Shown: positions 1 through 5,564 of the stretch, piece by piece | Layout of the letters: every line of letters starts with the position of its first letter | Position numbering within the stretch: position 1 is the first letter of the stretch | Source of the DNA: Bacteroidales bacterium | GTDB taxonomy: Bacteria; Bacteroidota; Bacteroidia; Bacteroidales; UBA932 | Length of the DNA: 8,204 nucleotides | Assembly: GCA_024402115.1 (NCBI GenBank) | Contig: JAKSJQ010000065.1 | Location: forward strand, 1 to 8,204 | Reading direction: 5' to 3' | The notes under the pieces: generated by a model | Database searches by the model: none | What the model was told of the DNA's origin: nothing | What the model saw: only the letters and a program-made list of their open reading frames with translations | Position numbers and translations under genes: made by a program

Positions 1-25
1 CCCTGGGGGCCGGCTTTTTTATTTC
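1..25 (+). terminator. 3' half of a probable terminator cut by the window edge
   Basis: The window opens with a GC-rich run (CCCTGGGGGCCGGC) directly followed by six T residues. This is the usual look of the descending arm and T-tract of an intrinsic terminator read on the plus strand. The ascending arm would lie to the left of the window, so pairing cannot be tested here. It would end an upstream plus-strand gene; its reverse could also help end the minus-strand GH67 transcript. Confidence 0.3.
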
Positions 26-34
26 ATCCGCTAT

Positions 35-163
35 GACGCCGGGGCTGCAAGCCCCAGTGACCCGTGCCACCCTCGGCATCGTAAGAGGGAATGAATTCCG
101 CGAAGCGGAAGAAAGGGGTCGAGCGTCAGCGAGACGGTCATCGGGGCTTGCAGCCCCGGCGTC
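35..163. repeat. 129-bp inverted repeat with internal hairpins (REP/MITE-like)
   Basis: Positions 35-55 and 143-163 are perfect reverse complements (21 bp, core GGGGCTGCAAGCCCC on the left arm). After one mismatch (56/142) pairing continues inward through 57-62 with 136-141, including one G-U pair. Two smaller hairpins lie inside: 70-74 with 85-89, and 96-101 with 105-110 (TTCCGC, loop GAA, GCGGAA). A competing one is 124-127 with 133-136. There is no coding sequence and no T-tract at either end, so it does not look like a simple terminator. It lies 10 bp beyond the stop codon of the GH67 gene and would form a folded 3' UTR on that mRNA. It may be a dispersed intergenic repeat or a non-autonomous mobile element; no clear target-site duplication abuts the arms. 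Copy number in the genome cannot be seen here. Confidence 0.7.
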
Positions 164-173
164 TGGCAGAAGT

Positions 174-2243
174 CTATTTCTTGTCACCTGCAACAGGACC
201 GGCGCTGGACATCTGTCCGCCCGGAACGAACCTGCGGTTAGGCACGAGTACAGGCATGTTGTTCTCGTCGTGGGTAGGCATGCCGTCGCGCTTTGAGAGC
301 ATCTGCTTCGTCATGACAGAATCGATAGGCATGTTGAGAGGACGAACGTCGCTTGGGAGTTCCTTGCCTGAGTAGGTCTGGAAGAAGCCCACGCATGCGT
401 CACGCCACCACTCTGCATCGTTCTTCTGGATCTCGAGCTTCTTGGTGACCTCTGCGAAGATTGCAGGACTTACATAAGGCTGAAGGCTGTTCCAGGTCTT
501 CTGGAAGTTCTCGACCTCGGTGATACCTGTGTTGTAGTGGAGACAGAGCTCGTCCCATACGGTTCTGCCTGACTTCATCTTGTAATCCCATGGAACATGG
601 TGGAACCAGAGGATGAGATTCTCAGGGCAGGTGGTGATATCGTCATACTTGGATGCGAGCGGCTCGTTGTACTGGTCAACGTTGTCAGATCCCCTGCGGG
701 TCCTTTCGAAGCCGATGCCCTCAGCATCTGCCTTGTGGTAGAACATAGGCGACCAGTCCTGACGTATGCTCCTCTCCCATGGACCCGGGCCATAGTGCGA
801 GCCTGCGAAGAGATGGTGGAGACCGAGCGGCATGGTGTAGTTGACACAAGCCTCACGTGACTCCATCATGACGTCCTTCACCGGAGCGATGAATTTGCTG
901 TCGAATGCCTTCTCGGACATGCCCTGAGGCCTTACGAAGGTCTGGCGTATCCATTCGTCGGCGATTTCGTCTGCGCTGAGCTCAGGATTCCATGCCATGC
1001 GGCCGAACATGTACCAATTGGACTGCGCGAAGATGTATCCGGAGAAGTTCTTGTCCTGACCGGTGTTGGCAACGCCGGCGATACCCTTGATGACCTTGGC
1101 CACGGTAGAGCCTTCGCCGTCGCGGTAGGTGTCAGCATCGAGGACCTCCTCGTAGGTGGTTCCGTGATATACGAGATGGTTGGAGAAACCGAGATACTCC
1201 TGGGTTATCTGGAACTCCATCATCATGTTGGTGTGGCGGAGCTGGCCGAAGAGTGGATTGAAAGGTTCGCGTGCCTGGAAGTCGATAGGGCCGTTCTTGA
1301 TCTGGATGATCACGTTGTCAGCGAACTGACCGTCGAGAGGAAGGAATTCCTCCACCGCCTGATTTGCGCGGTCCGGGCTGGCCGGGTCATATACGAATGC
1401 CCTCCACATGACGATGCCGCCGTAAGGCTTGAGAGCCTCTGCAAGCATGTTGGCACCGTCGGCATGGGTCCTGCCGTAGTCCTGAGGGCCTGCCTGACCC
1501 TCGGAATTCGCCTTTACGAGGAAACCTCCGAAATCAGGGATTGCGGCGTAGATCTCAGCAGCCTTGTCTGCCCACCACTGGCGGACCTTCTCGTTGAATG
1601 GGTCACCGCTGGTGAGACCGCTGAGAGCGATAGGGCTGGTCCACTTGATGGAGAGGTAGGTGGTGATGCCGTACTCCCTGAGTATGTCAGCGATCTTCGC
1701 AACGCGTGCGATATGCTCCTCGTCGAGGATGAGAGGATTTGAGTTCACATTGTTGAGGACGGCTCCGTTGAGGCCTACCGACGCACAGAGCTCGCCATAG
1801 AGGCGGATGCGTGCTTCTGGGATGTTCTCCGAGGTCCACTCCCACATTGAAGGACCTGCATATCCGCGCTCGACCGAGTCGTCGAGGTTGTCCCAGTGGT
1901 TGAGGATACGGTATTCGTAGTATGGCTTCTCCCTGAGGTCCATGCCCTTTGCTGCCTGACCGAGGTTCTCGGCTCTCTGGAGTGCATAGACTCCGTACCT
2001 TACGCCGGCCTCTGAACCTCCGGCTACGACGCGCTTTCCATCAGTGTCATAGATATGGTACTCTTCCTTATCCAAAGATGGGTCGATGACAGTCTCCACC
2101 GATCCGAGCACCTCCTGGTATGGACGTGAATTCACGAGCCAGAGCTCGCTTCCGTCCTGATCCGACGGGGTGACCTTGCAGGAGTTCAGTGAAAGGCATG
2201 ATGCGACTGCCGCTGCGCAGAAAATAAGATGTCTGATATTCAT
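174..2243 (-). CDS. GH67 alpha-glucuronidase, lipoprotein
   Basis: A 689-residue glycoside hydrolase family 67 enzyme, which removes (4-O-methyl-)glucuronic acid from xylo-oligosaccharides. Family marks include REKPYYEYRILNHWDNLD (residues 105-122), YAGPSMWEW, KANSEGQAGP, KNGPIDFQAREPFNPLFG and TQEYLGF. The expected catalytic residues are present: acid E248 in NSEG, then D321 in PIDF and E349 in TQEY. The spacings of 73 and 28 residues equal those of E292/D365/E393 in the Cellvibrio enzyme as I recall them. The N-terminus has a basic start, a hydrophobic stretch and a probable lipobox ending at C22 (LNSC), so it is likely membrane-anchored and faces the periplasm or surface. I chose the ATG at 2241-2243 because the signal peptide begins there and a TATATTTG box lies just upstream. 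The frame stays open for 168 more codons upstream, but that stretch is antisense to the HAD gene. Length is normal for the family. No other xylan gene is adjacent in the window. Confidence 0.95.
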   Translation of the reverse strand: MNIRHLIFCAAAVASCLSLNSCKVTPSDQDGSELWLVNSRPYQEVLGSVETVIDPSLDKEEYHIYDTDGKRVVAGGSEAGVRYGVYALQRAENLGQAAKGMDLREKPYYEYRILNHWDNLDDSVERGYAGPSMWEWTSENIPEARIRLYGELCASVGLNGAVLNNVNSNPLILDEEHIARVAKIADILREYGITTYLSIKWTSPIALSGLTSGDPFNEKVRQWWADKAAEIYAAIPDFGGFLVKANSEGQAGPQDYGRTHADGANMLAEALKPYGGIVMWRAFVYDPASPDRANQAVEEFLPLDGQFADNVIIQIKNGPIDFQAREPFNPLFGQLRHTNMMMEFQITQEYLGFSNHLVYHGTTYEEVLDADTYRDGEGSTVAKVIKGIAGVANTGQDKNFSGYIFAQSNWYMFGRMAWNPELSADEIADEWIRQTFVRPQGMSEKAFDSKFIAPVKDVMMESREACVNYTMPLGLHHLFAGSHYGPGPWERSIRQDWSPMFYHKADAEGIGFERTRRGSDNVDQYNEPLASKYDDITTCPENLILWFHHVPWDYKMKSGRTVWDELCLHYNTGITEVENFQKTWNSLQPYVSPAIFAEVTKKLEIQKNDAEWWRDACVGFFQTYSGKELPSDVRPLNMPIDSVMTKQMLSKRDGMPTHDENNMPVLVPNRRFVPGGQMSSAGPVAGDKK

Positions 2244-2260
2244 GTGTGGTTGGTTTTGTG

Positions 2261-2268
2261 CAAATATA
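2261..2268 (-). promoter_or_regulatory. -7 box of the GH67 gene promoter
   Basis: Read on the minus strand this is TATATTTG, a full match to the Bacteroidota TAnnTTTG -7 element. The transcript would start roughly at 2254-2257, leaving a leader of about 11-14 nt before the ATG. No good TTTG -33 element lies 19-21 bases upstream, so the promoter may be weak or need an activator. Confidence 0.55.
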
Positions 2269-2290
2269 GCAAGTACTTTGTCAATAACTT

Positions 2291-2322
2291 TTTGTTCTGA
2301 CGAAAAAAACTTCGCATTTTTG
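2291..2322 (+). promoter_or_regulatory. Promoter of the HAD hydrolase gene
   Basis: TTTG at 2291-2294 and CATTTTTG at 2315-2322 are separated by 20 bases, the spacing of the Bacteroidota TTTG/TAnnTTTG promoter; only the first base of the -7 box differs. Transcription would start at about 2326-2329, very close to the ATG at 2334. The site lies in the 90-bp gap shared with the divergent GH67 promoter. Confidence 0.5.
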
Positions 2323-2333
2323 CCGCCCATATT

Positions 2334-2966
2334 ATGAAAAAGCAAGAATTGATTGAGCCGGTTTTTAAAGCCGGACTGTTCGACCTCGACGGAGTGATCG
2401 TCGACACGGAGCCTCAGTACACCGAATTCTGGGGTGCCATGGGCCGCATTTACCATCCTGAAATACCCGATTTCGCATACCGCATCAAGGGGCAGACTCT
2501 CACTCAGATCACGGAGCGGTGGATAGAGCCGAAGTATGTGCCCGAACTCGTCCGCAAGCTTGACGAATTCGAGAGCAATATGGTCTTCAACTTCATCCCG
2601 GGCGCATGGGACTATCTCGTGAAGCTGAAGAAGGCCGGAGTGAAGACCGCCCTCGTGACCAGCAGCAACGCCGTGAAGATGGAGAACGTGTGGAAGGCCC
2701 GCCCTGCACTCAGGGAACTTTTCGACGAGGTCTTCACCAGTGAGCATTTCAAGGCATCGAAGCCGGATCCGGACTGCTACCTGCTCGGTTCCAGGGTATT
2801 CGGGTTCAGGCCGGACGAGTGCGTCGTCTTCGAAGACAGCTTCGCGGGGGTGGCTGCCGGACGCGCCGCAGGATGCAGGGTCGTCGGACTCTCAACCACG
2901 AATCCGGCAGATGCACTCGAACCTCTGTGCGACATCGTCCTTCCGGATTTTAACGGAATCATTTAG
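2334..2966 (+). CDS. HAD-superfamily hydrolase, beta-phosphoglucomutase-like
   Basis: A 210-residue cytosolic phosphatase or phosphomutase of HAD subfamily I. Motif I is FDLDGVIVDTE with nucleophile D17 and acid/base D19. Motif II is LVTSSN (S110). Motif III is the lysine in SKPDP (K143). Motif IV is VVFEDSFAG (E167, D168). An alpha-helical cap of the beta-PGM type lies between motifs I and II (about residues 25-90). The DGVIVDTE form and SKPDP are typical of beta-phosphoglucomutase and sugar-phosphate phosphatases, but the substrate cannot be read from sequence. The ATG at 2334 is the only sensible start, since the next in-frame ATG falls after motif I. It is transcribed divergently from the GH67 gene. 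That arrangement fits a sugar-metabolism role but does not prove one. Confidence 0.92.
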   Translation: MKKQELIEPVFKAGLFDLDGVIVDTEPQYTEFWGAMGRIYHPEIPDFAYRIKGQTLTQITERWIEPKYVPELVRKLDEFESNMVFNFIPGAWDYLVKLKKAGVKTALVTSSNAVKMENVWKARPALRELFDEVFTSEHFKASKPDPDCYLLGSRVFGFRPDECVVFEDSFAGVAAGRAAGCRVVGLSTTNPADALEPLCDIVLPDFNGII

Positions 2967-2993
2967 TTGGGAACGATATTTGAATTATCTTTG
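2962..2993 (+). promoter_or_regulatory. Promoter of the META-domain lipoprotein gene
   Basis: TATCTTTG at 2986-2993 matches the Bacteroidota -7 consensus exactly. A TTTA -33 element at 2962-2965 is 20 bases upstream and overlaps the stop codon of the HAD gene. Transcription would begin near 2998-3000, about 21-23 nt before the ATG at 3021. The 13 bases 2986-2998 (TATCTTTGCATCG) recur exactly at 4556-4568 in another promoter. Confidence 0.75.
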
Positions 2994-3020
2994 CATCGTT
3001 AATTAAGTAGTGTGACATTT

Positions 3021-3434
3021 ATGAAGAAGATCTTATCATTTGCAGCTGCAGTGGCAGCATCAGCACTCTTCGCAGTCTCATGCGGCAGCAGTGCAAAGGA
3101 AGCCGTTGACGTGAACGGCGAGTGGGCTGTGGTTTCTATCGACGGCAACGCAGTCGAGACCATCATGAATGAGGTGGTGATCTCATTCGACGGCACAAAC
3201 TACAGCGCCAATACCGGTGTCAATATGATCAACGGAACATATTCGATCGAGAACGGCGCCCTTACCCTCAGCGAGGGCATGATGACCAGGATGGCAGGCG
3301 ATCCTGCTGCAATGGCACAGGAGACAAACTTCGTGAACGCCATCCAGGAGCCTCTCTGCATCACCCTTGACGGAGAGAATCTCCAGCTCATCGACGCTGA
3401 CGGCAATGTCAAGCTCGTGCTCGCGAAGAAATAA
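3021..3434 (+). CDS. Small META-domain (HslJ/DUF306-like) lipoprotein
   Basis: A 137-residue protein. Residues 1-20 form a lipoprotein signal peptide (MKK, then an Ala-rich hydrophobic segment) with the lipid-attachment cysteine C21 in AVSC. Residues 31-136 resemble a META domain: a NGEW opening, a G-N-x5-Y turn (GVNMINGTY, 66-74), TRMAG (89-93), the E-x2-F pair of the following helix (101-104) and the final LDGENLQLIDADGN hairpin. The usual cysteines of GCN and of T-x-MAC are replaced by V67 and G93. META proteins are envelope-stress or heat-shock-associated, but their biochemical role is unclear. I preferred the ATG at 3021 over an in-frame GTG at 3012 because it starts directly with the signal peptide and sits at a normal distance from the promoter. 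It probably forms a single-gene transcript ended by the hairpin at 3458-3486. Confidence 0.85.
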   Translation: MKKILSFAAAVAASALFAVSCGSSAKEAVDVNGEWAVVSIDGNAVETIMNEVVISFDGTNYSANTGVNMINGTYSIENGALTLSEGMMTRMAGDPAAMAQETNFVNAIQEPLCITLDGENLQLIDADGNVKLVLAKK

Positions 3435-3457
3435 GCTTTACGGGATTATGAAATGAT

Positions 3458-3495
3458 AAAGGCCGGCGAAAGTATCGCCGGCCTTTGTTGTTTTT
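3458..3495. terminator. Bidirectional intrinsic terminator
   Basis: A perfect 12-bp stem (3458-3469 with 3475-3486, core GGCCGGCGA) closes a 5-base loop AAGTA. It is followed by TTTG then TTGTTTTT on the plus strand and preceded by AAATGATAAA, which gives a U-rich tail on the minus strand. It lies between the convergent META lipoprotein and metallopeptidase genes and can serve both. Confidence 0.9.
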
Positions 3496-3523
3496 CTGTG
3501 CTGCGCATCGGCAGCCGCTCTTT

Positions 3524-4390
3524 CTAGAGACTTGTGTATGTAGGGGTGAAGGTGTCGCCCTGACGGATGTCTCCGGTGCTAAAACCCTTCTTGAGCCACC
3601 TTGAACGCTGTGCCGAGGTTCCGTGGTTGAAGGTCTCAGGGGCTGTCCTTCCGTAATTCTTCTGCTGGAGGTAGTCGTCGCCGATGCGGGCTGCGATTGC
3701 AAGACCCTCGTCGAGGTCGCCCGGCTCGAGCGATCCGAACATCTTGTTGTCGTTGTATGCCCATACGCCGGCATAGAAGTCGGCCTGAAGCTCGAGACGC
3801 ACGCTGATCTGGTTGCTCTCGGTCTTGCTGACCCTGGCCATCTGCTGATGTGCCTGCTGGAGAGTGCCGAGGAGATACTGAACATGATGCCCGACCTCAT
3901 GGGCGATGACATAGGCGTATGCGAAGTCTCCACCTGCGCCGAACTGCTGCTTCATGGTCGTGAAGAAGGAGAGGTCGATGTACACGCACTGGTCTGCGCT
4001 GCAGTAGAAAGGACCGCTGGATGCTGTCGCACCGCCGCAGCCTGACTGCACCTGGCCCTTGAAGAGAACGAGCTTCGGAGGAACGTAGGTCTTGCCATAC
4101 TGGCTGAATATCTCTGTCCATACGTCCTCGGTACCTGCGAGAATCTGGCTTGCGAACACACCGAGTTCCTGCTCTTCCTGCGAGAGGTTCTCTGCTCCGC
4201 CGACCACCTCGGTGCCCTGCATCATGGAATTGATGGTCTGGATGGCATCTCCAGGGTCACCGCCAAGGAGCAAGGAGATCAAACCAACGATTATGGCGCC
4301 GCCGAGTCCGAGTCCTCCGACTGCGGCACCTCTTGAAACTCCTCTGCGGTCTACCACGTTGGAGCTCTGTCTTCTTCCGTCTAATTGCAT
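3524..4390 (-). CDS. Neutral zinc metallopeptidase, YpfJ-like (Zn_peptidase family)
   Basis: A 288-residue membrane-anchored metalloprotease. The N-terminus LDGRRQSSNVVDRRG (residues 3-17) is the family hallmark and fixes the start at the ATG at 4388-4390. A single hydrophobic segment (about 22-43) follows, so the catalytic domain is probably outside the inner membrane. The zinc motif is HEVGHH (H164, E165, H168). The following LELQADFYAGVWA contributes the probable third ligand (E200 or D204). Three cysteines in CGG...FYCSADQC (C118, C130, C135) are typical of the family. The conserved tail GTSAQR-x2-W (257-265) is present, so the gene looks complete. The physiological substrate of this family is unknown to me. 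It is transcribed alone and converges on the META lipoprotein. Confidence 0.93.
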   Translation of the reverse strand: MQLDGRRQSSNVVDRRGVSRGAAVGGLGLGGAIIVGLISLLLGGDPGDAIQTINSMMQGTEVVGGAENLSQEEQELGVFASQILAGTEDVWTEIFSQYGKTYVPPKLVLFKGQVQSGCGGATASSGPFYCSADQCVYIDLSFFTTMKQQFGAGGDFAYAYVIAHEVGHHVQYLLGTLQQAHQQMARVSKTESNQISVRLELQADFYAGVWAYNDNKMFGSLEPGDLDEGLAIAARIGDDYLQQKNYGRTAPETFNHGTSAQRSRWLKKGFSTGDIRQGDTFTPTYTSL

Positions 4391-4411
4391 CTTTGTCTGT
4401 TTTTAATGTTA

Positions 4412-4419
4412 CAAAAATA
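4412..4419 (-). promoter_or_regulatory. -7 box of the metallopeptidase gene promoter
   Basis: On the minus strand this reads TATTTTTG, matching TAnnTTTG. It would start a transcript about 15 nt upstream of the ATG at 4390. A TTTG -33 element is not evident at the right distance; the upstream DNA is very AT-rich. Confidence 0.55.
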
Positions 4420-4532
4420 GAAATACTTTCCGATATGCTTATAATTAAATATTTTACTAATATGCTATGTGCTTGAAATACTGCGAGATAATAGAAAAAT
4501 TGAAAAATTTTGCGAAAAAAGTTTTTAAAAAA

Positions 4533-4563
4533 TTTGCAAAATAAAATATTCGCCGTATCTTTG
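4533..4563 (+). promoter_or_regulatory. Strong promoter of a short untranslated transcript
   Basis: TTTG at 4533-4536 is followed after 19 bases by TATCTTTG at 4556-4563, the best promoter match in the window. A long A/T-tract region (about 4490-4550) precedes and overlaps it and could act as an UP-like element. The next gene start is about 200 bases downstream, and a terminator lies in between. This promoter therefore appears to drive a small RNA or a regulated leader. Confidence 0.75.
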
Positions 4564-4569
4564 CATCGG

Positions 4570-4686
4570 TTGAACGGGAAAGCTGTTCAGTAAGTACCTT
4601 CAATCAATTGGTTATTAGTTTTAGTGTTATTAATTATGTGGTTAGTATGAGGTGCCCCGCGTGATGCGGCGCAGCTCATTTTTTTT
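4570..4686 (+). ncRNA. Candidate small RNA or attenuated leader, about 117 nt
   Basis: The unit is bounded by a consensus promoter (4533-4563) and a strong intrinsic terminator (4648-4686). Its 5' end begins with a hairpin: 4571-4577 pairs with 4583-4589 around a GAAAG loop, with one G-U pair. An unstructured A/U-rich stretch (about 4590-4647) follows, then the terminator stem. The only ATG-initiated frame I see is a 4-codon ORF (M-W-L-V, 4636-4650) whose stop codon overlaps the base of the terminator stem. The downstream ProC-like gene has its own promoter after the terminator, which favours an independent sRNA. An attenuator for that gene remains possible. I do not recognise it as a known RNA family. 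The start is estimated from the promoter. Confidence 0.55.
4648..4686 (+). terminator. Intrinsic terminator of the candidate small RNA
   Basis: Positions 4648-4660 pair with 4666-4678 (13 positions, mismatches at 4652/4674 and 4656/4670) around a GTGAT loop. Eight T residues follow at 4679-4686. The stem is GC-rich in an otherwise AT-rich gap, a classic rho-independent terminator on the plus strand. Confidence 0.85.
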
Positions 4687-4706
4687 GTACCCACCTCTAC
4701 CGCTTT

Positions 4707-4740
4707 TTTGCCACGGTGTAGACGATTTTTCCTAATTTTG
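4707..4740 (+). promoter_or_regulatory. Promoter of the ProC-like gene and probable operon
   Basis: TAATTTTG at 4733-4740 matches the -7 consensus. TTTG at 4707-4710 lies 22 bases upstream, one base longer than the usual 19-21. A start near 4745-4747 would give a leader of about 20 nt before the ATG at 4765. Confidence 0.6.
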
Positions 4741-4764
4741 CGAGGTTTTTCCAGACATTGTACT

Positions 4765-5550
4765 ATGAATATAGGTATACTCGGTACGGGCGTGATAGCC
4801 TCAGCCCTCGTGGACGGTTTCTGCACTGATGCCGAATCTCGTTCTCAGCTCCATTTCTATCTTTCTCCTCGCAATGCCGATAGGGCACAGCGCCTGAAGG
4901 ATGCATATCCTGACGCTGTGACGGTCTGCGGTGACAACCAGGAGGTCCTGGACAATGCGGAATGGGTGTTCCTTACCCTTATTCCACGCCATGCGGAAGG
5001 TATTCTTGCCGAACTGCATTTCCGCCCGGAGCAGAAGATACTCTCGATCATGAGCGACCATTCCATCGAGAAGGTCGGCGCCATGACTGGCCCGGTCGCA
5101 AAGATACTCAGGATGGTTCCGCTTCCGTTCGCGGCCATGCACATAGGTCCGATTGCATATTTCCCATATGATGCGGAGGTCGATGCGCTTTTCTCGCCGC
5201 TGGGTCGCATGATTACCGTGGAGAAGGAGGGTGAACTTTCAGTGATATCTGGGCTCACCGGTCTGATGAGCGCATATTACATGCTCATACATGAGACCAC
5301 CAAGTTCGGAATGGAGAGGGGACTCTCGCAGAGGACCTCAATCGACTATATGACCGGATTCTACGAGGCCCTGGACATCAAGGCTCGCGCAAGGGAGGAC
5401 GGAGACATCTATGACCTTGCGTACGAGATGACCCCTGGCGGACTCAACGAGATGGCGCTCAAGTCCATACTCGAATCCGACGGCTACAAGCCATGGATCG
5501 AAGCTCTGCGCAAGATCATGGACAGGCTGGACAAGAAGAATCAGAAGTAG
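4765..5550 (+). CDS. Pyrroline-5-carboxylate reductase-like oxidoreductase
   Basis: A 261-residue cytosolic NAD(P)-dependent reductase of the ProC superfamily; ProC makes proline from 1-pyrroline-5-carboxylate. The N-terminus IGILGTGVIASALVDGF (3-19) is a Rossmann GxGxxA nucleotide-binding loop. ILSIMSDHSIEKV (92-104) corresponds to the ProC strand and helix VSIxAGVSxxxL. The C-terminal helical dimer domain (about 160-255) includes TPGG at 223-226, equivalent to the TSPGGTT segment of ProC. The usual MPNTP segment is replaced here by VPLPF (118-122), so the substrate may differ from that of true ProC. The length is close to normal. I chose the ATG at 4765 because the Rossmann strand begins there and the promoter precedes it; the open frame further upstream runs through the promoter. 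The next gene starts 14 bases after the stop, suggesting co-transcription. Confidence 0.85.
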   Translation: MNIGILGTGVIASALVDGFCTDAESRSQLHFYLSPRNADRAQRLKDAYPDAVTVCGDNQEVLDNAEWVFLTLIPRHAEGILAELHFRPEQKILSIMSDHSIEKVGAMTGPVAKILRMVPLPFAAMHIGPIAYFPYDAEVDALFSPLGRMITVEKEGELSVISGLTGLMSAYYMLIHETTKFGMERGLSQRTSIDYMTGFYEALDIKARAREDGDIYDLAYEMTPGGLNEMALKSILESDGYKPWIEALRKIMDRLDKKNQK

Positions 5551-5564
5551 ACCACTTAATAGAG

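Noticed and set aside
20..180. TATTTC at 20-25 and 175-180 as a target-site duplication around the inverted repeat
   Set aside because: The copies are 9 and 11 bases away from the arms, one overlaps the GH67 stop codon, and a 6-mer match in AT-rich DNA is expected by chance.
1164..1742. 192-codon open frame on the plus strand inside the GH67 gene
   Set aside because: It is antisense to a strongly conserved enzyme including its catalytic region and has no family features.
2244..2747. 168 extra open codons upstream of the GH67 start on the minus strand
   Set aside because: They lie antisense to the HAD gene, include the GH67 promoter, and precede a clear lipoprotein signal peptide at 2243. 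The openness is a shadow of GC-rich codons.
3012..3014. GTG start for the META lipoprotein, three codons upstream
   Set aside because: The ATG at 3021 begins a canonical MKK lipoprotein signal peptide and fits the promoter distance better.
3409..3933. 174-codon minus-strand frame overlapping the metallopeptidase
   Set aside because: It is an out-of-frame Ser/Arg/Thr-rich shadow of the real gene and crosses the bidirectional terminator.
5493..5564. Upstream ATG extension of the fimbrillin-phosphatase gene overlapping the ProC-like gene
   Set aside because: It would add 24 charged residues before the signal peptide and lipobox, disabling export.
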